A DNA stretch of 64,000 nucleotides from Coriobacteriia bacterium. GTDB taxonomy: Bacteria > Actinomycetota > Coriobacteriia > Coriobacteriales > Atopobiaceae. This document shows positions 32,905 through 42,045 of the stretch, piece by piece; the stretch's first letter is position 1; each line of letters opens with the position of its first letter. A program made the translations under genes and the position numbers. Location of the stretch: assembly GCA_030530145.1 (NCBI GenBank), contig JAUMVN010000002.1, positions 185,375-249,374 on the forward strand. The letters run 5' to 3'. The notes below the pieces were generated by a model. The model was not told the origin of the DNA. It ran no database searches and was given only the letters and a program-made list of their open reading frames with translations.

Positions 32905-33867
32905 ATGGACGTGAAGAAGGTCGTCGCCGTCGACATCGGCGGCACGAAGATCGCCTCGGCGCTCGTCACCTTGCCCGGCGACGGCGAGAAGCCCGTGGTC
33001 GAGCACTTCGCGAAGATCCCGACCGAGGCAAAGCGCGGCGGCGCGACCGTGCTCGCCAACGCTATCAAGATGGCCGAGCGCGTGATAGGGCTCGCGGGTG
33101 AGGATGCCGGGCTCGCGGGCATCGGCGTGAGCTCCGGCGGCGTGATCGACCCGCGCACCGGCGACGTCACGTACGCGAACGACATGATGCCCGGCTGGGG
33201 CGGCACGCGCCTGGGCGCGGAGCTCGAGGCGGCGACGGGCCTGCCGGCGCGCGTCCTGAACGACGTGCACGCGCACGCGCTGGGGGAGGCCCGCTGGGGC
33301 GCCGGCGCCGGCAGGCACAGCTGCCTGGTCGTCGCCGTCGGGACCGGCATCGGCGGCGCCTTCGTCGAGCGCGGGCAGATCATGCTCGGCGCCCACAACG
33401 AGGCCGGCCACATCGGGCACGTGAGCTGCAGCGATGCGGCGGGAATCCCGTGCCAGTGCGGGGCCGTCGGCCACCTGGAGACCATCGCCTGCGGCCCCGG
33501 CATCATCGAGCGCTACCTCGAGCTCGGCGGCGCCCCCGAGGAGGACGGCGCGCCCGTGGACGGCGCCGTCATCGATAAGCGCGCCGCTGCCGGCGACGAG
33601 GCGGCCAGGGCCGCCGAGGCCCGCAGCGGCCATGCCATCGGCGAGGTCCTCGGCAGCCTCTCCAACATGCTCGACCCCGAGTGCATCATCCTCTCGGGCT
33701 CTGTCGCCCAGTGCGGCGCCGCGTGGCACGACGCCATGGCCGCGGGCTGGTCGGAGGCCGTCATGCCGCCGGTGGCCTCCACCCCGATCCTCTCCGGCGA
33801 GCTCGGCGGAGACGCGCCCCTCATCGGCGCGGCCGAGAACCTCGTCAGCTCCGCCTACGCCTGGTAG
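32905..33867 (+). CDS. nanK: ROK-family N-acetylmannosamine kinase
   Basis: The 320-residue sugar kinase phosphorylates ManNAc from the lyase reaction. The ATP-binding phosphate loop is VDIGGTKIASAL. The catalytic region is LNDVHAHALGEA and the sugar-binding glutamates are in NEAGHIGH. The ROK zinc site reads CQCGAVGHLE, so the third ligand position, usually Cys in CxCGxxGCxE, is His here; zinc binding is still plausible. ATG 32905 follows TTAGGAGG. Position between nanA and nanE is the main argument for ManNAc over glucose. Confidence 0.86.
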   Translation: MDVKKVVAVDIGGTKIASALVTLPGDGEKPVVEHFAKIPTEAKRGGATVLANAIKMAERVIGLAGEDAGLAGIGVSSGGVIDPRTGDVTYANDMMPGWGGTRLGAELEAATGLPARVLNDVHAHALGEARWGAGAGRHSCLVVAVGTGIGGAFVERGQIMLGAHNEAGHIGHVSCSDAAGIPCQCGAVGHLETIACGPGIIERYLELGGAPEEDGAPVDGAVIDKRAAAGDEAARAAEARSGHAIGEVLGSLSNMLDPECIILSGSVAQCGAAWHDAMAAGWSEAVMPPVASTPILSGELGGDAPLIGAAENLVSSAYAW

Positions 33868-33909
33868 GGCGCCGGCGGCTCGAACACACAGCACCGAAAG
33901 GAGCCGAAC

Positions 33910-34599
33910 ATGACCGTCGACCCGCTGATCCAATCCCTGAAGGGCAAGTTAATCGTGAGCGTGCAAGCTTACATGGGCGAGCCGCTCCGCCACCCGGAGA
34001 CCATGGCCCAGATGGCGCGCGCCTGCGAGCTCGGCGGCGCCGCGGCCATCCGTTGCCAGGGCCTCTCCGACATCGCCGCCATCAAGGGGCGCTGCGAGGT
34101 CCCCGTCATCGGCCTCTGGAAAGAAGGCCACGAGGGCGTCTACATCACCCCGACCCTGCGCCACGCCGTCGCGTGCGTCAACGCCGGGGCCGACGTGGTC
34201 GCCCTGGACGCCACCGACCGCCCGCGCCCCGACGGCCGGACCTTCGAGGAGACCGTCGCCGCGCTGCGCGAGCAGTGCGAGACGCTCATCATGGCCGACT
34301 GCATGACCATCGAGGACATCCGCCGCGGCGTCGCGGCCGGCTGCGACCTGGTCTCCACCACCTTAAGCCACAACAAGGCCGCTATCGACACGACGATGGA
34401 CGACGGCCCCGACCTGCCCATCCTTCGCCAAGCGGTGGAGGAGTTCCCCGGATTCCCGGTGATCTGCGAGGGACACGTGCACACCCCCGCCGACGCGCGC
34501 GCCGCCATCGACGCCGGCGCCTGGGCGGTCGTCGCGGGCACGGGCATCACGCACCCGACGAGCATCACGAGCTGGTTCAAGGCGGCCGTCGAGGGGTAG
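33910..34599 (+). CDS. nanE: N-acetylmannosamine-6-phosphate 2-epimerase
   Basis: The 229-residue TIM-barrel enzyme converts ManNAc-6-phosphate to GlcNAc-6-phosphate, completing the nan-specific steps. Recognisable blocks are KGKLIVSVQA at the start, GLWKEG with the catalytic lysine, DATDRPRP and CEGHVHTP. Start ATG 33910 follows GAAAGGAGC. The later enzymes NagA and NagB are not in the window and must be encoded elsewhere. 34600-34740 after it is very GC-rich with overlapping hairpins but no clean terminator. Confidence 0.95.
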   Translation: MTVDPLIQSLKGKLIVSVQAYMGEPLRHPETMAQMARACELGGAAAIRCQGLSDIAAIKGRCEVPVIGLWKEGHEGVYITPTLRHAVACVNAGADVVALDATDRPRPDGRTFEETVAALREQCETLIMADCMTIEDIRRGVAAGCDLVSTTLSHNKAAIDTTMDDGPDLPILRQAVEEFPGFPVICEGHVHTPADARAAIDAGAWAVVAGTGITHPTSITSWFKAAVEG

Positions 34600-34747
34600 G
34601 GGACGGCCTGCCCGGTCCCGGGGCCGCCACCGCCTGGGCCCGGCGCCACCTCGGGCCCGGTTCCGCCTCGAGTGCGCCGCCGCGCGCCCAGGCCCTTCTT
34701 GCCTGACCGGTTTTGGCAGAAGATGCGCGAATGAGCGCGCCATCCTC

Positions 34748-34753
34748 TATACT
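34748..34753 (+). promoter_or_regulatory. Candidate -10 box before the Gfo/Idh gene
   Basis: TATACT lies 38 bases before the ATG. No -35 box at standard spacing is seen; TTGGCA at 34713-34718 is too far. It suggests the oxidoreductase and regulator may be transcribed separately. Confidence 0.35.
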
Positions 34754-34791
34754 TAGCGGCAAGAAGCGCAACCCCGTGCAAAGGAGGACCT

Positions 34792-35882
34792 ATGGCCGCA
34801 CCCGACCCCGCCCGCATCGCCCCGCTCGACGCAGAGGCGGCGGCCAAGGCCGCCTTCGCCTCCGTCGAGGGCAAGCCCTTCCCCGGCGATATCTTCACCG
34901 CGCCCCAGCTGCGCTGGGCCGTCGTCGGCTGCGGCGTGATCGCCAACCAGATGGCGGAGTCGCTCGCCCTGGCGGGCCGCTCCCTCGCGGGCGTCCAGAA
35001 CCGGACGCGCGCCAAGGCCGACTCCTTTGCCGCGGCGCACGGCGTCGCGCGCGTCTACGACACCTTCGAGGAGCTCTGCGCCGACCCCGACGTCGACGCC
35101 GTCTACGTGACCACGCCGCACAACACCCACATCGACTACCTGCGCGGCGCCCTCGCCGCGGGCAAGCACGTCCTGTGCGAGAAGTCCATCACCTTGAACT
35201 CCGCCGAGCTCGACGAGGCCCGCGCGCTCGCGGACGCCAACGGCGCCGTCCTCATGGACGCGACCACAATTCTTCACATGCCGCTCTACCGCGAGCTTCT
35301 TGCCCGCGCGAGCTCCGGCGAGTTCGGCCGCATGAACCTTGCCCAGGTCAGCTTCGGCAGCTTCAAGCCCTACGACCCGAAGACGCGCTTCTACAACCGC
35401 GCCCTTGCCGGCGGCGCTATGCTCGACATCGGCGTCTACGCGCTCAGCATCATGCGCCTCTTCATGGAGTCCGCCCCGACCGAGGTCGTGAGCCTGGGCA
35501 ACACCTGTGAGACGGGCGTCGACGTCGCGGGCGGCCTCGTGTGCCGCAACGCGGAGGGGCAGCTCGGCGTCATCAGCCTGACCATCCACTCCAAGCAGCC
35601 CAAGCGCGCCGTCATCAGCTTCGATGAGTGCTACATCGAGGTCGACCAGTACCCTCGCGCCGACCGGGCGACCATCGTCTGGACCGCCGACGGACATCGC
35701 GAGGAGGTCTGCTGCGGCACCGAGGCCTACGCGCTCTGCTACGAGATGGCCGACCTCGAGCGCGCCGTCGCGGGGGACGCGCATGCCGCGTCGCTTATCG
35801 GCTACGCCGCGGACGTCATGCGCGTCATGACCGACGCGCGCGCCGCCTGGGGCGTCGTCTACCCGGAGGAGGAGAGGTAATG
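34792..35882 (+). CDS. Gfo/Idh/MocA-family NAD(P)-dependent oxidoreductase
   Basis: The stop codon is at 35878-35880. The 362-residue protein has a Rossmann motif VVGCGVIANQMA (near 45), the CEKSITLN segment with the family's catalytic lysine and GGAMLDIGVYAL in the second domain. About 35 residues precede the Rossmann fold. In nan clusters of gut bacteria, members of this family (NanX/NanOx) convert 2,7-anhydro-Neu5Ac to Neu5Ac by a redox cycle. The same role here is inferred from position only; a sugar or inositol dehydrogenase is the alternative. ATG 34792 follows AAGGAGGA. The end coordinate includes the TAATG overlap with the next gene. Confidence 0.82.
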
Positions 35883-36629
35883 CTCGCCGACCAGCGCCAT
35901 TCGCAGATCCTGGACATCGTCAACCGCGACGGCTCGGCGACCGTGGTCGACCTCGCCTCCTACCTCGGGATCTCGGAGTCGACCATCCGCCGCGACCTCG
36001 AGAAGCTCGACGACGCCGGCCGCCTCTCGAAGGTGCACGGCGGCGCGGTGGCGCTCGACGCGGAGGGCGTCATGCGCGATATCCCCGTCGCGGAGCGCTC
36101 CGGGCACCATGCGCAGGAGAAGCGCGCCATCGCCGTCTCCGCGGCCCCGCTCGTGGGCCCCCGCGATTTCGTCTACCTGGACGCGGGCTCGACGGTCGAT
36201 GCCCTTATCGACTGCCTCACCGAGAAGCGCGCCACCTACGCCACCGACTGCGTGAGCCATGCCCTCAAGCTCGCCTCGCGCGGCTTCGAGGTCATCGTGC
36301 TCGGCGGCTCGCTCAAGTCCGCGACGGAGGCCCTCGTGGGGCCCGACGCGAACGCGGCCATCTCGCGCTACCACTTCACGCTGGGGTTCTGGGGCGCCAA
36401 CGGGGCCACCAAAGAGGACGGCTTCACGACGCCGGACCTCAACGAGGCCGAGGTCAAGCGGCTCTCGATGATGCAGACCATGCACCGCTTCGTCCTCGCG
36501 GACGCCAGCAAGGTCGGCCGGACAAGCCTCGTGACCTTCGCGGACTTCGACGCGGCGACCCTCATCACGAGCGAGCTGCCCAGCGGAAGCGCTTACGCGG
36601 CGTACGAGAACGTGGAGATCGTTGCATAG
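35880..36629 (+). CDS. DeoR-family transcriptional regulator
   Basis: The 249-residue repressor starts in a TAATG overlap with the oxidoreductase gene. Its N-terminal winged HTH is seen in RHSQILDIVNRDGSATVVDLASYLGISESTIRRDL, split here as RHSQILDIV and SESTIRRDL. The C-terminal sugar-phosphate sensor domain has DAGST and the LVGPDA/KEDGFTTPD blocks. Such proteins usually respond to a phosphorylated sugar made by the genes they control. With fruK and fruA directly downstream, fructose 1-phosphate is a good candidate, but control of the nan genes is equally open. Confidence 0.9.
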   Translation: MLADQRHSQILDIVNRDGSATVVDLASYLGISESTIRRDLEKLDDAGRLSKVHGGAVALDAEGVMRDIPVAERSGHHAQEKRAIAVSAAPLVGPRDFVYLDAGSTVDALIDCLTEKRATYATDCVSHALKLASRGFEVIVLGGSLKSATEALVGPDANAAISRYHFTLGFWGANGATKEDGFTTPDLNEAEVKRLSMMQTMHRFVLADASKVGRTSLVTFADFDAATLITSELPSGSAYAAYENVEIVA

Positions 36630-36736
36630 ACGGTTCGATTGGCTCTTTTGATCATAAACAGGCAAGTTCAGTCATTTAGGCTACCGCTTACCTCTAAAGT
36701 TCGACCGTTCGCCGGCACTTGGAAGAAAATGAAATA

Positions 36737-36754
36737 GCTCATTCACAAATGAGC
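36737..36754. promoter_or_regulatory. Palindromic operator candidate upstream of fruK
   Basis: GCTCATT-CACA-AATGAGC is an 18-bp palindrome 56 bases before the fruK start, in an AT-rich 180-bp gap. A -35-like TTCACA overlaps it. The adjacent DeoR regulator is the likely ligand. Confidence 0.5.
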
Positions 36755-36809
36755 AAAAACGTGCAATAGTAGTCATCAGCAAGCAACCGTTGGATACAGG
36801 AGGCTGCAC

Positions 36810-37712
36810 ATGATCTATACCGTCACGTTCAACCCGTCGCTCGACTACATCGTGCGCGTCGACGACATGCGCCTCGGCGTCATCAACCGCACGAGCTACG
36901 AGCAGATCCTGCCGGGCGGCAAGGGCATCAACGTGTCCATCGTCCTCGGCAACCTCGGCCACGCCTCGCGTGCGCTCGGCTTCTCCGCCGGCTTCACGGG
37001 CACCGCGCTCGAGTCGCTTCTCGCCGCCTCGGGCATCGACAGCGACCTCGTGCGCGTGGAGGAGGGCTTCACCCGCATCAACGCGAAGATTAAGTCCAAC
37101 GAGGAGACCGAGCTCAACGGCCAGGGCCCCCGCATCACCGAGGCCGACATCCAGGAGCTCTACGCCAAGCTCGACGTCCTGGGGGAGGGCGACGTCCTCG
37201 TCATCTCCGGCTCCGTGCCCAACACCCTGCCCGGCGACATGTACGAGCGCATCATGGCCCGCCTCGACGGCCGCGGCGTGCGCATCGTCGTCGACGCCGA
37301 GCGCGACCTTCTTACCCGCGTGCTCCCGTACAAGCCGTTCCTCGTCAAGCCGAACAACATCGAGCTCGGCGACATCTTCGGCGTGGAGCTCAAGACCCGC
37401 GACGAGGTGGTCCCGTACGCCCAGAAGCTCCAGGAGCGCGGCGCGGCCAACGTCCTCGTCTCGATGGCGGGGGAGGGCGGCGTGCTCGTGGCCGCCGACG
37501 GCTCCGTCCACAAGAGCCCGGCCGCAAAGGGCACGGTCGTCAACTCCGTGGGCGCCGGCGACTCCTCCGTGGCGGGCTTCATCGCGGGCTACCTCGAGAC
37601 CGGCTCCTACGAGACCGCCTTCAAGATGAGCCTCTCCGCCGGTTCCGCGAGCGCATTCTCCGACCACCTCGCCACGCGCGCGGAGGTCGAGGAGCTGATG
37701 GCGCGCCCGTAG
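36810..37712 (+). CDS. fruK: 1-phosphofructokinase (PfkB family)
   Basis: The 300-residue kinase phosphorylates fructose 1-phosphate to fructose 1,6-bisphosphate. PfkB markers are GGKGINVS near residue 36 and the catalytic GAGDSSVAGF near 248; the N-terminus TVTFNPSLDY is typical of FruK/LacC. ATG 36810 follows ACAGGAGG. It directly precedes the fructose PTS gene. LacC-like tagatose-6-phosphate kinase is the main alternative, made less likely by that PTS. Confidence 0.92.
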   Translation: MIYTVTFNPSLDYIVRVDDMRLGVINRTSYEQILPGGKGINVSIVLGNLGHASRALGFSAGFTGTALESLLAASGIDSDLVRVEEGFTRINAKIKSNEETELNGQGPRITEADIQELYAKLDVLGEGDVLVISGSVPNTLPGDMYERIMARLDGRGVRIVVDAERDLLTRVLPYKPFLVKPNNIELGDIFGVELKTRDEVVPYAQKLQERGAANVLVSMAGEGGVLVAADGSVHKSPAAKGTVVNSVGAGDSSVAGFIAGYLETGSYETAFKMSLSAGSASAFSDHLATRAEVEELMARP

Positions 37713-37784
37713 CGCCGCAGGAAAGAAGCACCACCTATCCACCCGTTCAGCGTTTCAAAGCAGTTCCAAGGGAAAGGAGCTTGT

Positions 37785-39764
37785 ATGAAGATCACTGACC
37801 TTCTGAGCGCGCAGAGCGTCAAGGTCGGCGCGGCGGCCGCGAGCCAGGCTGACGCCATCGACCAGCTCGTCGCGCTCCACGTCGCCGCGGGCAACGTGAG
37901 CGACGCGGAGGGCTACAAGGCGGGCGTCCTCGCCCGCGAGGCGGAGTTCTCCACCGCCGTGGGCGACGGCATCGCGATCCCGCACGCCAAGGTGGCCGCG
38001 GTCGCCAAGGCCGGCCTCGCCGCCATGACCGTCCCCGGCGGCGTTGACTGGAACGCCCCCGACGACGCCCCCTGCGACCTCATCTTCGCCATCGCCGCTC
38101 CTGAGGGCGAGAACAACGTCCACCTCGAGATGCTTGCCAAGCTCTCCGCGCTGCTGATGCACGAGGACTTCGCCAACGAGCTGCGCGCCGCGAAGACGCC
38201 CGAGGACTTCCTCGCCGCCATCGACGCCGCCGAGGCCGGCCGCGACGCCGCCGAGGCCGCCAAGGCCGAGGCCGCTGCTGCGCCCAAGACCTCCGAGTCC
38301 GACTGGCCCGAGGTCCTCGCCATCACCGCCTGCCCGACCGGCATCGCCCACACCTACATGGCCGCCGAGAACCTCGAGAAGAAGGCCGCCGAGATGGGCA
38401 TCAAGCTCAAGGCCGAGACCCAGGGCTCCGCGGGCGCCAAGAACATCCTCACCGCCGACGAGATCGCCCACTGCAAGGGCATCGTCATCGCCGCCGACAA
38501 GAACGTCGACCTCGCGCGCTTCGACGGCAAGCCGGTCTACTCCACGAACGTCTCCGCCGGCATCAACGAGCCCGAGCGCCTGATCAACATCGTGCTCAAC
38601 GGCGAGGCCCCCGTCCACCACAACGCCGGCGGCGCCTCCGCCGCCTCCGCGACGGCCGCCGAGAACGAGTCCGCCTGGCACAAGGTCTATAAGCACCTGA
38701 TGAACGGCGTCTCCCACATGCTGCCGTTCGTCATCGGCGGCGGCATCCTCACCGCCATCGCGTTCCTCGTCGACCAGCCGGGCCTGGGCACCTCCGCCTA
38801 CGGCTCCTCGATCCCGGCCGCGGCCCTCTTCAAGACCATCGGCTCCGAGGCCTTCGGCATGATGCTCCCGATCCTGGCGGGCTACATCGCGGCCTCCATC
38901 GCCGACCGCCCCGGCATCGCCCCCGGCTTCGTCGGCGGCCTCTTCGCCAAGGCCGGCTATGACTTCGCCTACCTCGGGACCCTCGACTCCACGAGCCTGA
39001 TCTCCGGCGGCTTCATCGCCGCGCTCTTCGCCGGCTTCGCCGCGGGCTACCTGACCCTTGGCATCGAGAAGCTCTGCGACAAGCTGCCCGACTCCCTCGA
39101 GGGCATCAAGCCGATGCTCATCTACCCCGTGCTCGCCACGCTCGCCATCGGCGTCGTGATGCTCGCCCTGAACCCGCTGTTCGCCGCCATCAACACCGGC
39201 CTCAACGGCTTCCTCTCCGGCCTCGGCACGAGCAACATCGTGATCCTCGGCCTCGTCGTCGGCGGCATGATGTCCGTCGACTTCGGCGGCCCCTTCAACA
39301 AGGCGGCCTACGTCTTCGGCACCGCGGCCCTCGACCCCTCCTCCGGCCTCGGCACCACCGGCCAGGTCATCATGGCCTCCGTCATGGTCGGCGGCATGGT
39401 CCCGCCGCTGGTGATCGCCCTCTCCACGACCTTCTTCAAGGATCGTTGGACCAAGTCCGACCGCAACGCCGGCCTGGTCAACTACATCATGGGCCTCTCC
39501 TTCATCTCCGAGGGCGCCATCCCCTTCGCCGCCGCCGACCCCGGCCACGTGATCCCGTCCTGCATCATCGGCTCCGCCATCGCCGGCGGCATGTCCGCGG
39601 CCTTCGGCTGCGCGAGCCCCGCCCCCCACGGCGGCGCCTGGGTCACGGCGGTCATCACGAACCCGATCATGTGGCTCGTGGCCTGCCTCGTCGGTTCCGT
39701 CGTCGGCTGCCTGATCCTCTCCTTCTGGAAGAAGCCCCTCCCCAAGGAGGAGTCCGGCCTCTAA
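37785..39764 (+). CDS. fruA: Fructose-type PTS permease, EIIABC fused
   Basis: The 659-residue protein imports and phosphorylates fructose at carbon 1. Domain order is IIA (1-145, phospho-His67 in IAIPHAK), IIB (about 175-275, phospho-Cys183 in ACPTGIAHTYMAAE) and membrane IIC (about 300-650). IIC shows FVIGGGILTAIAFLVDQPG and the FISEGAIPFAAADP loop that marks fructose-family transporters. ATG 37785 follows AAAGGAGC. Phosphate comes from EI and HPr, not encoded here. A strong terminator follows and ends the island. Confidence 0.96.
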   Translation: MKITDLLSAQSVKVGAAAASQADAIDQLVALHVAAGNVSDAEGYKAGVLAREAEFSTAVGDGIAIPHAKVAAVAKAGLAAMTVPGGVDWNAPDDAPCDLIFAIAAPEGENNVHLEMLAKLSALLMHEDFANELRAAKTPEDFLAAIDAAEAGRDAAEAAKAEAAAAPKTSESDWPEVLAITACPTGIAHTYMAAENLEKKAAEMGIKLKAETQGSAGAKNILTADEIAHCKGIVIAADKNVDLARFDGKPVYSTNVSAGINEPERLINIVLNGEAPVHHNAGGASAASATAAENESAWHKVYKHLMNGVSHMLPFVIGGGILTAIAFLVDQPGLGTSAYGSSIPAAALFKTIGSEAFGMMLPILAGYIAASIADRPGIAPGFVGGLFAKAGYDFAYLGTLDSTSLISGGFIAALFAGFAAGYLTLGIEKLCDKLPDSLEGIKPMLIYPVLATLAIGVVMLALNPLFAAINTGLNGFLSGLGTSNIVILGLVVGGMMSVDFGGPFNKAAYVFGTAALDPSSGLGTTGQVIMASVMVGGMVPPLVIALSTTFFKDRWTKSDRNAGLVNYIMGLSFISEGAIPFAAADPGHVIPSCIIGSAIAGGMSAAFGCASPAPHGGAWVTAVITNPIMWLVACLVGSVVGCLILSFWKKPLPKEESGL

Positions 39765-39789
39765 GGTCTGTTTGACCTCGGTTTCCTTA

Positions 39790-39833
39790 CCGCCCGCGCG
39801 TCCTACCCAAGCTGGACGCGCGGGCGGTTTTGT
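39790..39833 (+). terminator. Rho-independent terminator after fruA
   Basis: A perfect 14-bp stem (39790-39803 with 39814-39827) is followed by TTTTGTGT. Confidence 0.92.
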
Positions 39834-39960
39834 GTCGAGGCGCAGGCGGCGGGCAGCGGCGTTCTGGCGGCACTGGTGCGCCCCGGAAGCGCGCCGCCCG
39901 CGCGCGACGACGGCTCGGCGCCCGCTATACTCGTACGCAGCATAGAAGGAAGGAGACCCC

Positions 39961-40887
39961 ATGCCAGCAAGCGCGCAGCAGATCCGCGCGGCCGAGAGCC
40001 GCAGCCGCGTTCCCGACGTGCTCGTCATCACGGGCATGTCCGGTTCGGGTCGCACCCAGGCGCTCCACGTCTTCGAGGACATGGGCTACTTCTGCATCGA
40101 CAACCTCCCGCCGCGCCTGCTGCTCCAGCTCGCGGAGCTCGTCGGCATCAATTCCGGCGTCGGGCGCCACCTGGCCGTTACCTGCGACCTGCGCAGCCAG
40201 GGCCTCTTCGACGAGATCAGCGACTCGCTGCAGCAGCTGCGCGAGCACGAGATCAGCTGCAAGGTGGTGTTTCTCGACACCTCCGACGAGGTGCTCATGC
40301 GCCGTTACGACGAGAACCGCCGCCGCCACCCGCTCGCGCAGCCCGGCGAGTCGCTCGCCAGCGCCATCTCGCGCGAGCGCGTCCAGCTGACGGCGGTGCG
40401 CGAGGCGTCCGATCTCGTGATCGACACCTCCTCGCTGCCCATCAAGGACCTCCGCGCGCGCCTGCGCCGCACCTTCTCGGAGCTCACGGACCAGCAGCTC
40501 ATGGAGGTCAGTGTCTTCTCGTTCGGCTTCAAGCACGGCATGCCGGTCGAGGCCGACCTCATGATCGACGTCCGCTTCCTCCCCAATCCCTTCTACGACC
40601 CCGAGATGCGCACCATGACGGGCAACGACCCCCTGGTCCGCGACTTCGTCATCCAAAACGACGTGACGCAGAGGTTCCTCGAGGCCTGGGAGCGCCTGCT
40701 CGACGTCGCCATGCCCGGCTATGTGGCCGAGGGCAAGTCGCACCTCTCCATCGCGGTCGGGTGCACGGGCGGCCAGCACCGCAGCGTCGCCATCGCGAAC
40801 GCCACGGCCGACTACCTGCAGCGCGGCGGCTACCTCGTGAGCCTCTCGCACCGCGACCTCGCGCTCGCCAACGTGAGGACCAGCTAG
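39961..40887 (+). CDS. rapZ: RapZ-family nucleotide/RNA-binding protein
   Basis: The 308-residue protein has a P-loop GMSGSGRTQA (Arg in the Walker A position usually held by Lys), DNLPPRLL, and the conserved C-terminal FLPNPFYD and GCTGGQHRSVAIA blocks. In E. coli RapZ controls the sRNA GlmZ and amino-sugar synthesis; the function in actinobacteria is less clear. ATG 39961 follows AAGGAGA. whiA begins one base after the stop. The yvcK/glmR gene that often lies between rapZ and whiA is absent here. Confidence 0.95.
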   Translation: MPASAQQIRAAESRSRVPDVLVITGMSGSGRTQALHVFEDMGYFCIDNLPPRLLLQLAELVGINSGVGRHLAVTCDLRSQGLFDEISDSLQQLREHEISCKVVFLDTSDEVLMRRYDENRRRHPLAQPGESLASAISRERVQLTAVREASDLVIDTSSLPIKDLRARLRRTFSELTDQQLMEVSVFSFGFKHGMPVEADLMIDVRFLPNPFYDPEMRTMTGNDPLVRDFVIQNDVTQRFLEAWERLLDVAMPGYVAEGKSHLSIAVGCTGGQHRSVAIANATADYLQRGGYLVSLSHRDLALANVRTS

Positions 40888-40888
40888 C

Positions 40889-41833
40889 ATGTCCTTCACC
40901 GCCGAGGTCAAAGACGAGCTCGCCCGCGTGGACGGCCCGACGCGCGCGGCACAGTACGCTCAGCTGTCGGCCATCGTGCGCGTGTGCGGCACGCTGAGCT
41001 TCCGCGGCCCCGGCCGCTACTCCATCAAGATCGCGACCGAGACCGGCGCCGTCGCCAGGACCGCCATCAAGCTCACCCACAAGCTCTTCGACCTGGAGAC
41101 CACGCTCACCGTGCGCCGCAGCGTCCTGCACAAGACGAGGAACTACCTCATCGAGATCCCCGAGCAAGAGGCGCTCGCCTCGGCGCTCGTCGAGCTGGGC
41201 ATCCTCGTTCCCGGCCGCGGCCTGGCCCCCGGCGTTCCCCGCAACCTGCTCCGGACCCGCTCGGCCATCGCGGCGTTCGTCCGCGGCGCCTTCATGGCCG
41301 GCGGCTTCATCGCTGACCCGCGCGGCGAGTTCCACCTCGAGATCGCGGTGACGGGGGAGACCTTCGCCAACGAGCTCGTGGCGCTCATCGGCACCTACGG
41401 CGTGAAGGCGCGCCTGAACCACCGTCGCGGCGCCTACGCCATCTACCTGAAGAGCTACGAGGACATCACGGCCCTGCTGCGCGGCATGGGGGCCGAGCGC
41501 GTGGCGCAGGCGGTCGAGGTCGCCCGCGCGAAGAAGTCCGTGAAGAACGACGTCAACCGCCGCGTCAACGCCGAGATGGCCAACCAGGCGCGCTCCACCG
41601 ACGCCGCCGCCGACCAGCTCGAGCTCATCGACGAGGCCGAGGCGCTCGTCGGGCTCGCGTCCCTGCCCCCGGCCGTGCGCGCCTTCTGCGAGTGCCGGCG
41701 GGACAACCCCGACCTCAGCCTCGCGGCGCTTGGACAGGAGATGGACCCGCCGGCGTCGAAGTCCGCGATGTACCACCGGGTGCTTCGGCTGCAGCGGATC
41801 GTCGCCGACGCGCGCGCGGAATCGACCGATTAA
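40889..41833 (+). CDS. whiA: Sporulation/cell-division regulator WhiA
   Basis: The 314-residue DNA-binding protein has the LAGLIDADG-like N-terminal domain (AAFVRGAFMAGGFIADPRGEFH) fused to a C-terminal HTH (SLAALGQEM then SKSAMYHRVLRLQRI). WhiA controls division genes in Gram-positive bacteria, including non-sporulating ones. ATG 40889 is coupled to rapZ. The 212-bp gap after it leads to the glycolytic genes. Confidence 0.96.
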   Translation: MSFTAEVKDELARVDGPTRAAQYAQLSAIVRVCGTLSFRGPGRYSIKIATETGAVARTAIKLTHKLFDLETTLTVRRSVLHKTRNYLIEIPEQEALASALVELGILVPGRGLAPGVPRNLLRTRSAIAAFVRGAFMAGGFIADPRGEFHLEIAVTGETFANELVALIGTYGVKARLNHRRGAYAIYLKSYEDITALLRGMGAERVAQAVEVARAKKSVKNDVNRRVNAEMANQARSTDAAADQLELIDEAEALVGLASLPPAVRAFCECRRDNPDLSLAALGQEMDPPASKSAMYHRVLRLQRIVADARAESTD

Positions 41834-41940
41834 GGGCGATTTTCCCCTCAAAGGTCGGAAAATGCCGGCGAGCGTTGCAGCTGATGCACGTTGTTAGTCA
41901 TTTATTGCCGTTCTTGCTCAATTCAATTTCCTGACACCGG

Positions 41941-41969
41941 TATAAAGTCGGGCTGTTTTGCGGTACACT
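41941..41969 (+). promoter_or_regulatory. Candidate -10 boxes of the glycolytic operon
   Basis: TATAAA (41941-41946) and TACACT (41964-41969) lie 77-105 bases before gapA. Neither has a good -35 box. A small hairpin around GGGG-AGAA-CCCC sits in the leader. Confidence 0.3.
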
Positions 41970-42045
41970 TCGAACTGGCATGGATTTGCCAACCGCAGAC
42001 AGGCCCGAGGGGAGAAGCCCCGAGGACCATGTGAAAGGAGAAGGC

